A stretch of DNA of 64,000 nucleotides from Cristatella mucedo. Taxonomy: Eukaryota; Bryozoa; Phylactolaemata; Cristatellidae. The position numbers were made by a program, and so were the translations under genes. This document shows positions 45,385-56,872 of this stretch, one piece after another (position 1 is the first letter of the stretch; every line of letters starts with the position of its first letter). The stretch is from assembly GCA_009760855.2 (NCBI GenBank), contig WPIO01000188.1:301001-365000 (forward strand), written 5' to 3'. The notes under the pieces were generated by a model. The model saw only the letters and a list, made by a program, of their open reading frames with translations. It made no database searches and was not told the DNA's origin.

Positions 45385-46080
45385 CGGATCAGTAGTCGAA
45401 ATGGCTCAGGTTGTGACAAACTGCATAAAACTCCAGGAGCCCGAGAAGCAGGCGGTGGGTGAGCGATTGGGGAAAGCCCAGGTGGTCGAGCTTAGGAGGG
45501 CCTGTTTGAGCCGGTGGGGTGCCACCTGTCGGCCAGTTGAGAGAACGAGTCGTTGCCAACGATAAAGAGCCAGTGTAGAATATCATTTAGAAGCGGTGTG
45601 TGCCGTGGAAGCTGTGCTGTTGACCACCGACCGGCACGAGCTGCTAATTTTTCCATCGTCTGCAGTCGACTAATCTCTCCTACACACAGTCCTGAATGCA
45701 AGGGAATTGTAGCAATCTAGATGTAATTTCACAGATGTTTGAAATCACTTATTTGTCGAGTTCTTTTTAAAGCAGGCCCTGATTTTGGCAGCATTCCTCG
45801 GCTGAAAGTAAGCCGACTCGACAGTGAAGGCAATGTGCTAATTCACTGACTTCGAGGTCTATGAAGAGACAGTATACATAATGCACTCTGTATGCTTGAG
45901 TCAAAACTATTTTTGACAAGGCCTCGCACCCTGCATATTGCCTCTCTGTGGCTTATCAGCTGTCGACCTTCTTCGTTGAAAGAATCGATCATATTTGTTT
46001 CTCTATAGCGAAACCTCTGGCAGTTGCAAACTTTGAATCGCAACCTGCAACCGTTTTTCAAACATTTTCCTAGGTTTCTC
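45385..46080 (-). pseudogene. LINE C-terminal remnant (family D)
   Basis: Minus-strand frames read LCVGEISRLQTMEKLAARAG and RHTPLLNDILHWLFI. This is the order of the L2-type DFCNSL-L, LQ-VQN-AAR and HWLPV blocks. The wording differs from LINE-A and LINE-B, so it is a third or fourth family. Frame broken several times. Confidence 0.45.
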
Positions 46081-46454
46081 CGGATAACTTGAGAACTTAA
46101 ATTTAAAACAGAAAAAAGACCTCAGCTGCAGACGCTACGTCATCACCTCCTTAGTCTCCTACGTAGTTGGCTTTTGCGTTCTTTCTCTCGGCAAACCTGA
46201 CCGAGCCAGAGCTCGGGTTTGAATGTTACGACCAACAAGACGCAGCTTACAAGTGACAAAAGAAGGATTGGCATATATAAGCATCCGCGGCTAGACAAGG
46301 GTTTAGCCCTTGAACTTGAGATTTATCGGTGTCAGACTCAATCTTCAAGGGGTGGTATTAGGTCTGTCCTTATATGCATTATATCCAGTGAATTTCTGTA
46401 AATTTTTAAAACTAGTAAAGAGTTGCATCTTCGGCTTTTTGCAAAAATAATAGT

Positions 46455-46640
46455 TCCAATACTTGTCGTTTAAGTACCGCCCCAAGAGAACTTAAATCTT
46501 TAACCTGGCGCTGTTTACCTTGCTTCACGAGAATCAATAACCAAGGGTTAGTGACATGCACTCTATCGTTTTTGCCAAAGCAAACGTGCATTATGTTTAG
46601 GCCAGCACGGTTAACAAACATGACCTCACTCATCGCCGAA
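46455..46640 (-). mobile_element. LINE-A 3'-UTR remnant
   Basis: On plus: CCCCAAGAGAACTTAAATC, CTGGCGCTGTTTACC and ACCAAGGGTTAGTGACATGC match the inverse LINE-A tail and 3' UTR. Confidence 0.5.
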
Positions 46641-47052
46641 GATCAAAAACATATATGGCTAGTAGCATACACTTAATCAAGTACAATTACGAAAGCACCA
46701 CAAGTCGGAACAAAAGACACCCAATCTCGCTTCATAGAGAGCCTAAATGCAGCATGCTTGTCCAGATCACTTCTGCCGAATACTGCCCACGAGAGTAGTG
46801 CACTAAATAACTGGCCAAAATTCCGACTGCATCCATATTTATCAGTCGCACCAACTCAGTCTACCCAGTAACATCCACTGTATTCTCCTCTTGAATTATG
46901 TACCCGAACAATTGGTCAACTACGACTTCAAGTTAGCCTAGCAACCTTTTCGTGGCGCCAAAGCCCAGCCTGCTGGGAGCTTCGATGCGAGATCTGTAAA
47001 AAATTATGGCGGCTCTATTTTTCGAACCGCTTTACCGAGGAGTAAAGGTTAC

Positions 47053-47400
47053 CTGGGGGCGTCGCCAGTGTGACCTGTGCATTTAGCCTGTCGCTGTGCT
47101 TAAACGCCCGAGACAGATTGCTGGATATCCGCTTGAGTGAGGCTCTGAGACGCAGCTTCAGCTTTCGGCCTGGTCGGCCCTTATTTGCACCGTCGGCCTC
47201 AAGCTGCTGCGTCTTTGGCTCGCCGTTCGCCTCGGAGCCGGGTCGATTGCTAGCATAGCCACTGCTAGCCGTCGCCCCTGCGTCAGCCTTACTGGCAGCT
47301 TTATTGTCACCTTCTTGTTCGCAGTCCGAAGAAGAGGTGCTGTCGATTTTTCGCCAACAATTGTCACCTTGATCGCCTTGTCTTCGAGACAACTGAATAT
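47053..47400 (-). CDS. Phase-1 gene: internal exon (348 bp)
   Basis: A minus-strand exon of 116 codons with acceptor CAACTTTTCAG and donor CCCCCAG/GTAACC; phase 1 at both ends. It starts IQLSRRQGDQGDNCWRKIDS, continues TSSSDCEQEGDNKAASKADA and ends with a basic amphipathic stretch, RPGRKLKLRLRASLKRISS then NLSRAFKHSDRLN. The first half is polar and probably disordered; the second half could bind membranes, nucleic acid or a partner helix. I do not recognise it. Phase and strand agree with the exons at 54.0-54.4 and 58.3-58.6 kb. Confidence 0.55.
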
Positions 47401-47621
47401 CTGAAAAGTTGAAAAACGTTGAAGAAATTATGCTCTTTGACAGCGGCTATAGTTGCATGGGCGATGGCTTACTTTGCCAAGCAAGTGCCGGTCTCTGCAT
47501 ACCGTCGCCGTTGGCCGACTGACAAATGGCGATTACACAAAGAACTCTCACGGGGTTGTGTCAACGAAATTGCCTAAACACCGAAACCTGTCTTTATAAC
47601 AGTGAGTAGTTTGGCTGATTC

Positions 47622-47765
47622 AGCGGTCTCATTTATATAGCGACAGAAGGGCATTTTCAGTAATGACCCACTTACAGCTAGACTAATGTAATCACTTGTT
47701 TCAAGATTCGACCCGTTGACTCCTTACGTTTAAGAGCTAGCCCCTTACCCTTGGGATAAGACCCA
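47622..47765 (-). mobile_element. SINE-2 copy (diverged)
   Basis: On plus: GCTGATTCAGCGGTCTCATT and ATATAGCGACAGAAGGGC (inverse 3' end), then TTCAAGATTCGACCC (B-box area) and CCCTTACCCTTGGGAT (A-box area). Confidence 0.6.
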
Positions 47766-47814
47766 GCAGCCACCTCGAATCTTGTCTGCTTGAGCTTTTC
47801 CCCTTATACACACG

Positions 47815-48017
47815 TGTGTATATATATATATGTATATATCGATCCATATATATATATATATCGATCCATATATATATATAGATCCATATATATATATATA
47901 TCGATCCATATATATATATATATATATATCGATCCATATATATATATATCGATCCATATATATATATATATCGATCCATATATATATATATATATATCGA
48001 TCCATATATATATATAT
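47815..48017. repeat. TA-rich minisatellite with GATCC units
   Basis: Eight GATCC motifs, seven of them inside ATCGATCC, separated by ATATAT runs of varied length (units about 19-29 bp). Tyr-Ile frames across it are artefacts. Confidence 0.93.
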
Positions 48018-49027
<1,010 letters not shown>

Positions 49028-49519
49028 CTCTCTCATCTCTCGCACCATCACAGCACCTCACTACAGTTACCCTGCCTTTGCTGCCCACGCATCATCTAGT
49101 CCTCGGCGGCACTCAGTGCACTGCTTAGGAATGCACGCGGTACGTTTCGCTAGGAGTACCTGCCACTCCTCCCATGCCGTCTGTCCTTTGGCCTCTGTCA
49201 GCTCAGAGCAGGTTCTTAGCCAGAGAGCACATGCAGGTGCCCTCACAACTCTTCCCTCCTCGGCCCACTATGCTTCAACCCTACTAGTCACCTCCTCTCC
49301 ACCTCTGGACTCTGTCACTCCCTGCCTGCCACCTGTCAAGAGATGCTAGCTGCAGCTTGCTGTGCCCGTGGCCCAGCCGAATGCCATCGACAGCCTGATG
49401 CAGCCACCACTGTGCTGCCCACTGTGCCACCCCGTGCTGACACTTTACATCGCTGATGCCGCCCTCGACGAAGCTCCCAGGATGCCCCACAACCAGTCAG
49501 CTCTCCTCACCGGGAGTTG

Positions 49520-50712
49520 TCACTCACTGATCGTCTGCCCTGGAGGCACGCACGACAGCCTACGACTGGATGGGACAGCTAATTTATTGTCCACACAGGA
49601 CCTGAGGGCGCGAACAGGCTGAAACTGATGCAGCAGTTCAGCTAGGTACGAAGGAGCCAAGCCATGCCGGGCCTTGTGGGTCAGTGTAAGAACTTTGCTC
49701 TGTATCCTTTGCTCAACCGGCAACCATCCTAGCTCTTTTAGCAAAGGTGACACGTGCTCAAACCGCTGGGACTTGAAGACCAGCCTTGCAGCCATATTCA
49801 TAGTCCGCTGTAGTGGCATAATAGCTTTCTTTGGTAGCCCAGCCAAACGGTAATTACAATAATCAAGCCGAGACAGAACTAAAGAGCTAGTTAAATTTTT
49901 TACAAGCCACTATGGGAGACAGCTTCTAATCTTGGATAGGGATCGGATGTGATGGCTAGCTCTAGAGGCAGTCTTATGAATGAAGCTTTTGAAATTGAGG
50001 CAGCTGTCGAACACGACACCTAGATTACGAGCACGTGGTGAAGGTCGTACAATAGCATCACCTATTAGAACAGCAAAGCCTTTTAATCCAGCCACACGCT
50101 TAGGGTGTCCTATGAGAAGCAGTTCGGTTTTATCGTCATTTAATTTCAGGAAGTTTTCCGACGTCCAGGATCGAATATCGGCAAGGCAAGCATTCAGTTT
50201 CTCAGTTGCTGCAGCAGATTCCGACGGTTTAAATGACAAATACAACTGAGTATCGTCAGCATAGAAGTGATATCTTATTCCATGGACCTTAATCAATCTT
50301 CCCAGAGGTTGCGTATAAACAGAAAACAGGAAGGGACCAAGTACAGACCCTTGAGGAACTCCACAGGTGACCCTTCTCATGTCTGAGACCTGACCCCCAC
50401 ACGACACGGATTGAACACGATCAGACAAGTAGGATTTAAACCACGCCAGTGCTTCGTCAGCCAGACCGATCGTTGTTCTCAATCGTTCAAGCAGAACTTC
50501 GTGATCAATGGTGTCGAAGGCAGCAGACAGATCTAGCAGAGCTAGGGCAGTGACATTCCCGTCGTCGTTGCCACGTAGAATGTCATTGTTAACACGGAGG
50601 AGAGCAGTTTCAGGAGAGTGATGCCTCTTAAAACCTGATTGAAATGTTTCTGACATTCCATTATTTTCAATATGTTCAACTAGCTGCTTAGCAACATTAG
50701 TCACCAATGCTG
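49520..50712 (-). mobile_element. LINE-B copy B3, RT frame with one stop
   Basis: A minus-strand L2-type RT. From the TTG at 50,707: FQSGFKRHHSPETALLRVN (22-40), LDLSAAFDTIDHEVLLERL (58-76), GVPQGSVLGPFLFSVYT (116-132), FYADDTQLYLSFK (148-160) and NFLKLNDDKTELLLIGHPK. A single TAG at 49,910-49,912 breaks the frame, which then continues to 49,520 through LGWLPVEQRIQSKVLTLT and NKLAVPS. Homology to LINE-B stops at about 49,557, before the 3' UTR, so this copy lost its 3' end. The 5' end is also missing. Same strand as the surrounding gene. Confidence 0.85.
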
Positions 50713-51215
50713 GAGTAGAAGCAATCTGTGTTTACCTCAAGAATTCGGTTAATTGCTAGCCACTAGCCTCACTCAATGAGGGATGACCAGCACTTGCTAA
50801 TCCAGCACTGGTCAGGATTGTACTGAATGAGCAACCTTAGTTTTCTCGAAAGACCATTAGCAGCACAAGTGACAGTTTACTTGCTAAGAGGGAAGGGACC
50901 ACTGCTACTACCGAATGCATGCCCCAGTGAGTAGAAATTGTACTGGTGGATGCTAAAGGCAACAGACCTTGCTGGAAACAATATCCATGCACTTAAAAAG
51001 CCAACCACAAGCAGGTCCTAAGGGATCCTTTAATAGGCCCCTCTCTCCCTAGCAGTTCAGTCTTGATAAATAACTCATTGATACTTCATCTCCCAGAAGT
51101 TCTAGCCTGCATCTCCAGCCTCTACCTTCACCTTCTGGTAGGTCAAGCAGTAGTCACCGAGAAGCAGCAGCAGGTGGTGCTTATGGCCTGCTTGTAGCCT
51201 GCTTGTAGCTTGCTT
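50713..51215. other. Unassigned intronic sequence
   Basis: No recognisable feature. CCAGCACTTGCTAATCCAGCACTGG near 50,790 holds a short inverted CCAGCACT/AGTGCTGG-like element (similar motif AGCACTGGTCAGGA also near 48,535 in inverse). Confidence 0.3.
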
Positions 51216-51265
51216 GTAGCTTGCTGCTGCTGCTGTCGGCAGCAGCAGCAGCAGCTGCAGCAGCT
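51216..51265. repeat. (CTG)n/(CAG)n triplet cluster
   Basis: TGCTGCTGCTGCTGTCGGC followed by (AGC)n and CAGCTGCAGCAGCTG. Palindromic triplet runs that could form hairpins. No coding support. Confidence 0.85.
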
Positions 51266-52201
51266 GGTGTAGGCTAAAAGCAGACTGGCACTGCATGCAG
51301 AGCCCCAGAGCCTGCCCACCCTGACCTCTGCTCACCTGGACAGCTGTGCATGAAAAGAGGGCATCATCATTGGCAAGGCCAACATTTTGCCAAAATGGGG
51401 CCGGACCTTGACATTTCCAGAAGCAGTCATTTTTGTTAAGACAAGGGGTGTGGCTGGGAGCAAGGGCAAGCCTGCAGGGCTCCCTTTGCGGTTGTCCACT
51501 GAGTGCTGAGTAGCCGAGGCCTAGCCGAGAAGCAGCTCTCCTAGCCGGGCACCTAGTGAGTCCCGGCTGCACGACTAGCCGGCAAGGAGGCAGCAGCACA
51601 CAGCAGCAGCTGCAGCCAGAGCCTTCGGGCAGAGCTGCAGTGCCCAGTGAAGCCCATTGCAGCCGTCAGCTGCCACAAAGGGGAAAAATAAAACACGAGT
51701 AGAAACATCAATACGGCCACAATTCACTCACAATACGGTCACAATAGCTCAAAGCAGCAGTGGAACAGCCAAAACTAGTAAGCACTATTATTTTAGCAGT
51801 CCAATTCAACAATGTCCAAGGGCACCACCGACCGAATACAGTTATTGTAATGGGCCACGTGATAGCCCATTGTGATTGGTACCCAGCCAGACCGAGGAGA
51901 TGAATCAATCATGCAGCTCAAAGAGAAAGCCCTCAGTTTTACGACCAGCCCAGGCTACTACGATAAGCATCCAGGTGTCAAATTAGCATTAACATGCAAC
52001 CAACACCGGCACTTTAGCAGCATACTGCCAGCTTGAAGAGACTCACCCACCGTGCCTACCCACGAGCCAAGCTCTGGGACCAAGTGGCTAGCAACAGCAG
52101 CCCTCAAGACCCGGCTTGATCGGCAGCAGCGGAGCACACACGTGGGCACACACACGTCCAAGGATGCCACAATGTACAACACTTACACAGACATGGTTAG
52201 G

Positions 52202-52205
<4 letters not shown>
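51266..52205. other. Unassigned intronic sequence
   Basis: A minus frame is open at 51,102-51,599 but has no splice-consistent borders and low-complexity CTG-derived parts. Nothing else recognised. Confidence 0.35.
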
Positions 52206-52271
<66 letters not shown>

Positions 52272-52306
52272 TGCACACATACACACACACACACACGTGC
52301 ACGCAT

Positions 52307-52338
<32 letters not shown>

Positions 52339-52435
52339 CCAAGTGAGTACACATGCGCCCACTTGCGCGCACACAGACTCACGCGCATGCGTACACACAC
52401 AAATGAGCACATGCTCACGTGAACGCTCATGTCTA

Positions 52436-52529
<94 letters not shown>

Positions 52530-52720
52530 GTTTGCACACACACGTTCTCACACACATACACACACACACACACACACACAATGTTTGCGCACACACGTGC
52601 TCACACATATACACACACATACATTCACACACATACACTCATACACATACTCAAACACACATACACACACACACAATGTTTGTGCACACACGTGCTCACA
52701 CACATACACTCACACACATA

Positions 52721-52763
<43 letters not shown>

Positions 52764-52764
52764 C

Positions 52765-52801
<37 letters not shown>

Positions 52802-52830
52802 TCACACACATACACTCACACACATACTCA
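52206..52830. repeat. (CA)n compound microsatellite, about 620 bp
   Basis: Long CA runs (52,206-52,265, 52,437-52,528, 52,725-52,795) joined by ACATACA and related units. ACAATGTTTG recurs three times between blocks (52,525, 52,578, 52,672). His-Thr and Cys-Val frames are artefacts. Confidence 0.96.
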
Positions 52831-52847
52831 CATATGTGCATGCTTGC

Positions 52848-52995
52848 CGAGCTGGGTTGGTCCAGTGGTTATGGTGCTTGCCCCGACTAAGGTCTGGCTG
52901 AGGTCGTGGGCTCGGGCCCTGATGCATATGTGAAGCACCTGAATAGAGATTTAGTTCTCTTGGGGCGCTATACAAATGAATTATATTGTATCTTT
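52848..52995 (+). mobile_element. SINE-1 copy, best 3' end
   Basis: A box TGGTCCAGTGG, B-box area GGGCTCGGGCCC, then AAGCACCTGAATAGAGATTT, AGTTCTCTTGGGGCGCTATA and CAAATGAATTATATT. The last ~60 nt align base for base with the LINE-A hairpin and tail. Confidence 0.88.
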
Positions 52996-53039
52996 TGCAC
53001 ACTTGTTCACATAAACACTTGCATATCCAAACACCCCCC

Positions 53040-54044
53040 CACACACATACAGACACACACATGCACACAAGCACAATTGGGGGTGTCATGCACTTCATGC
53101 TGCAGCAAAATGCTGCAACCTGCAAACTAGCTTGAATCCTAACATTGCACCTCTCAAACCTTATGAGTGTGAGGCTAATTTTTTGTTTTTTGCTTCAGCG
53201 TTGACTTATGCATGGCATCAGAAGCATCCCATAGGATCCTTAGCATGCTGCAACCTCTTGAGAGCAGCCAATCAGTTGACATCACGAATCGTCAGCCCCA
53301 GTGCAAAGCCAGGGGGATCAAATTTGTTGCCAATAAATTGCAAGATCAAGTTAGCAAACTATTGCTCGATATATGTCATAAAACTGCATTGCCCTAACTG
53401 CCGCTTTGCGCAGACAACGTCTGGCTTATCGTATTGGGGGATGTGAGCCTGATGAAATGAGTTCTCACCAATGAAAAATGCATAACTTTTTTTTTACTTT
53501 GCCAACATAGCTACAAGAGGTACGACTGGCTACAATTTTGCTCCACAGTATGGACTGCTAAGCTGAGACGAGGGTGCACAGGAAAACTTTGCAAGCATAT
53601 GGAGAGCCATCAGAAAGCTCATATGGATGTGGGACAGTGCAGGTGTTCCAAGTCCAGAGCCGTGCGATCCTTCAGGCAGCTGGGCTGCCGGCAGCTCGCT
53701 GAGCGGACCATGAGCCGGCGATATACAGATGCTGCAGCAGTCGCCAGCTGTGGTCAGCTAAACGAAAAACTCGCTAGGCCATGCTGCAAAAATAATCCGG
53801 CGGAGGTAGGTGCCTGGACCCGGATGCAGTGCGCCGGCTGGCTGGCTGTGCTTCGGGACTAAGCAACGTCAGCGACGACAAGCCCGAGCGCTGCCACAGC
53901 CCGAGAGCTGCTCAGCAGGTGCTCAGTCTGGCCTCACTGTGCTGCCACCTCTCGGCGATGCCGAGCCTGCTACTCCACACGGTCAGCTCGCAGTGAACGC
54001 AGCAGAAGGGAGAGAGAGCAGACGGAGGAGGCGGCGAGACGTAC
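53040..54044. other. Unassigned intronic sequence
   Basis: No repeat family recognised. Plus-strand frames near 53,810-54,208 are shadows of the minus-strand exon. A splice-like GTACGTCTCG starts the intron at 54,044. Confidence 0.35.
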
Positions 54045-54449
54045 CTGCACGCTGTTGCTCCTGCTCTGCTCTGGCGGTGCCATCACCCTGCTGCTGCTGC
54101 TGCTGCTGCAGATCGGCTCCTTTGTGTGCAGCAAACAGGGGCGCAGCAGCAGCAGCTGCTGCTGCAAAGTCGTGGTGCCTCTTGCCGCCTTGCTGCTGCT
54201 GCTGCTGATGATGATGGTGAGCCCTGAGAGCGGCCGCCGAGGCAGTTGTACCCACTCCTGGCTTCCCTTTGTTGCTTGCCTCTGCTGCTGCAGCAGCTGT
54301 TGCTGCTGCTGCTGCAGATGGTGCAGCAAAGCTCTCGCCTTCCTTGGTAGTCGGCGAAGTAACCGGCGACCGCAGTGTCTCCGACTCACTTTCCTCCCAC
54401 GTGCTGATCTTTGAGCGCCCGACTCGGAGCTTGCCCTTGCCACCAATCC
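54045..54449 (-). CDS. Phase-1 gene: internal exon with Ala/His/Gln runs (405 bp)
   Basis: A minus-strand exon of 135 codons with acceptor CATATGCCCAG and donor GTGCAG/GTACGT; phase 1 both sides. It begins IGGKGKLRVGRSKISTWEES, then ESETLRSPVTSPTTKEGESF. Next come poly-Ala (about 5+5), HHHHQQQQQQ, eight Ala, then seven Gln, ending TARAEQEQQRA. SP and TP sites in the first third could be phosphorylation sites. Such runs are usual in disordered parts of regulatory proteins. They are encoded by (GCA/GCT/CAG) triplets and may vary in length between individuals. Alternative minus frames are rich in Leu and Arg and less protein-like. Confidence 0.6.
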
Positions 54450-54734
54450 CTGGGCATATGGCATGCATAAGTCACGGTTCAAGTAGGGTCAGCATCTCGG
54501 TCGCTCGAGCGAAAGCGAAAAGCTCGAGCGAAAATGGCAGGCATGAATAATAGCATGACCAGCTGGACACTTGGTGGCACTCTGCAGTGGGCGCCGCTGC
54601 GGTGTGTACAGGCACGAAAGCGAACGGCTGCTGGCCAACACTAGGCAGGAACGTAACCGCATGCTGCACCAGCGTCAATGCACAAGCAGGATGGCTGGGT
54701 GTCGGTCCGGTGCTCGGCAGTCCGAGGATGCTTA

Positions 54735-54900
54735 GAAAATATATAACTAATTTGCATAGCACCCCGAGAGAACTTAATCTCTATTCAGGCGCTTCACATG
54801 TGCCACAGGGCTCGAGCCCACTACCTTGGTAATCAAATACATTCACCTTGACCTCGGTCGTCAAAGGCGAGCACCTAAGCCACTGGGCCAAACCAGCTAG
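54735..54900 (-). mobile_element. SINE-1 copy
   Basis: On plus: TAACTAATTTGCATAGCACC, GAACTTAATCTCTATTCAGG, GGGCTCGAGCCC (palindromic B-box area), and GGGCCAAACCAGCTAG (A-box area). Carries the ~35-bp internal duplication seen near 34.3 and 56.6 kb. Lies about 285 bp upstream of the 54-kb exon. Confidence 0.85.
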
Positions 54901-55014
54901 GCGAATCGTGTTTGCAAGCACAACTCAAATCCCACCAACTCTGATGAGCAGCTATTGCAGTTCCAGAGAGCATGAGCCTGGAATTCGAAGCAGGGAAAGC
55001 CGAAGCGAGAGGCG

Positions 55015-55185
55015 CGAAGGCAGTGAGACCCAGGGGTAAGGTATTAGCGCTTAACGACCCAGATCGTGGGTTCTGAGTTCTGCAGGGGGTGATCCTAATT
55101 GCTCACTGAAAGCAGTAGTGGCAATCCTTAAGGCTCCTCAGCCCGTATATAAGTGAGGCTGTTAAATCAGCTAAACTTAACCTTT
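55015..55185 (+). mobile_element. SINE-2 copy (diverged)
   Basis: GTGAGACCCAGGGGTAAGG (A-box area), GATCGTGGGTTCTGAGTTC (B-box area), CTGAAAGCAGTAGTGGCAAT, then CGTATATAAGTGAGGCTG and TTAAATCAGCTAA. Confidence 0.7.
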
Positions 55186-55297
55186 CCGGAAACATGTAGA
55201 AAAGCTATACTTTAGATGCTATATGCACTACGACTGATCTGAGCCTTCTATCAATTCTACAGAGATATTGTCAATCGGATTTAATGCTTGAGGTTGA

Positions 55298-55490
55298 TAA
55301 TAATAATAGTCATAATTCACTTGATAAAGAGCCCTCGGAGAACTTAATCTCTCTCTAGGCGCTTTACATTTGCTGCAAAGTGAAATGCAATTGAATGGTA
55401 AGTAAAATCATGCTTGAAAAACAAACGAAATGAATAATATGGTTAGGGGTGACATGCACAGGGTCAGCATGCAAATGTGGTTAGTGGCAG
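55298..55490 (-). mobile_element. LINE-A 3'-end copy A20 (about 190 bp)
   Basis: Imperfect (ATT)n, hairpin and most of the 3' UTR on the minus strand, truncated at GTGGTTAGTGGCAGCA. It directly abuts a mariner-like fragment. Confidence 0.87.
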
Positions 55491-55630
55491 CAGGCAGCTC
55501 TGTTAGCCTAATAGACTGTAAACAAAACTCCTCAGTGGTTTTGAAAATATATTGAACAAGCTTAACCATGTACTTCGGGTCATTGCCTGGTTGGAATACA
55601 AATGTATGGCTGCAAAATCTCATTCACAGT
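55490..55630 (-). pseudogene. Tc1/mariner-type transposase fragment
   Basis: Minus frame reads HTFVFQPGNDPKYMVKLVQY, then IFKTTEEF. This matches the conserved Tc1/mariner stretch FQQDNDPKHTAKLVK around the second catalytic Asp (the D in NDP is kept; QQD is changed to QPG). No other catalytic motif or inverted repeats seen. A dead fragment. Confidence 0.6.
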
Positions 55631-56564
55631 GTTCTGCTTTGTATTGAAGTAGCTCAAAATTGATGTCTTGCCTCATGATACGCTTGTGTAATACTTTAAA
55701 CAGTGAAATGCCTTTTGTATTGCACCATACGACAACTAAATCCCTGCTCACATGCTTTAAAACTCAATACAAGAGAAGAAATAACCGAGTGTTGCATGTC
55801 ATGCCTAGACATGCATGCATAAAGAAACAAAGTGTTCTCATTAGGTCAGCATGCTCATGCAGCAAAGTAGGCTATCGGGGCTACAAGTTAGTTTGATATA
55901 TGGCTAGATGCATACACCGAATCCTGTATAAGACTGCAAGCAAGACAAGGTCACTAAGGATCTGAGAAAGTTGTGCGGAGCAGATGCATCTCTAGCTCTG
56001 ACTAACTGATGTAAATACATGCGGCTAGCGCACGACCCCTAGCGAATTGCTACAGAAGCACCCCAAACGATGACCCTTTGCTGCTGAATATCGCTTTCTG
56101 AAGACCTTATCGTTGAAACCGTCATTTTGATGATGGTGCATGAACGTGGTACATTGTTACCAACCAAAACCGATGAATGCACTCTATATACCTTTGTTCA
56201 GTATTTGCTGGTTCAAAGAGTTAGAAGCCTAATCACCTACAAAAGAGTGGCTTTGTGGGCAAAAGTGGCTACCCTTTTAGAATCCGTGCAAGCACTGCTC
56301 ATTCATCTAGTAGCCGCCTAAATTGTATTCCTGTCAACTAGCTTTGCAGCAGCAACCTGCATGCTATGACCTGTACCTTCACTGGAGGCAAACTGATGCC
56401 TTAGAGATTCGCTTGCTATTAATTTATAATGGCAGGAGTACTGGCTGGCCTGGCGTTAAGGGGTAGGATCTCTTGGAGGTTATCGGTGATAACAGTCACA
56501 GCAATCTTCTTCTGGTTGTAACTCACGAGAGCCTTGCCAATTTGCAATACTCTTAAAAGAATAA
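55631..56564. other. Unassigned intronic sequence with LINE traces
   Basis: A weak inverse LINE-A 3' UTR trace may lie near 55,700-55,870. Otherwise nothing recognised. Confidence 0.3.
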
Positions 56565-56745
56565 ATAAATATAATCAGCTTTTACAGTGCTATAAGAGAA
56601 CTTAATCTCGATACATGTGCACTACATATGCTGCAGGGCTCAAGCCCACAAACTCGGCCATTTAATGCATTCACCTTGGCCTTAGTCATCAATGGCACGA
56701 AGCTTGACCCCCTTGGTGAAACCTTGGCTAAGCCCTGCTTGATGC
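56565..56745 (-). mobile_element. SINE-1 copy (diverged)
   Basis: On plus: TATAATCAGCTTTTACAGTG, GAACTTAATCTCGATACATG, GGGCTCAAGCCCACAA (B-box area) and a degraded A-box region. Shares the internal duplication of the 34.3- and 54.8-kb copies. Confidence 0.7.
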
Positions 56746-56872
56746 AATGACCCTGCAAATCGCCCTTAGCATAAAGACAGTCGTCTAGCTGCTCTTGGGC
56801 GTGGTGACTGGGGATAGTATACGTTTAGGAAATGGTAATTGTTGGTGCGTTGCAGCTTTCGCATTTCTTAGC

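Noticed and set aside
51102-51599. 165-codon minus frame as an exon
   Set aside because: No phase-1 acceptor or donor pair and a CTG-repeat core.
52052-52933. Open frames of up to 293 codons, rich in His-Thr or Cys-Val, over the CA array
   Set aside because: Microsatellite artefact on both strands; no signal beyond ACAC repeats.
54055-54414. Plus-strand Leu/Cys-rich frame opposite the 54-kb exon
   Set aside because: Mirror of the CAG/GCA triplets in the minus exon, which has better splice borders and matching phase.
54472-54762. Minus-strand frame (PSHPACALTLVQHAVTF) as an extra exon of the phase-1 gene
   Set aside because: Protein-like, but its acceptors are phase 2 and no donor of the right phase was found; the 5' side is a SINE-1 tail.
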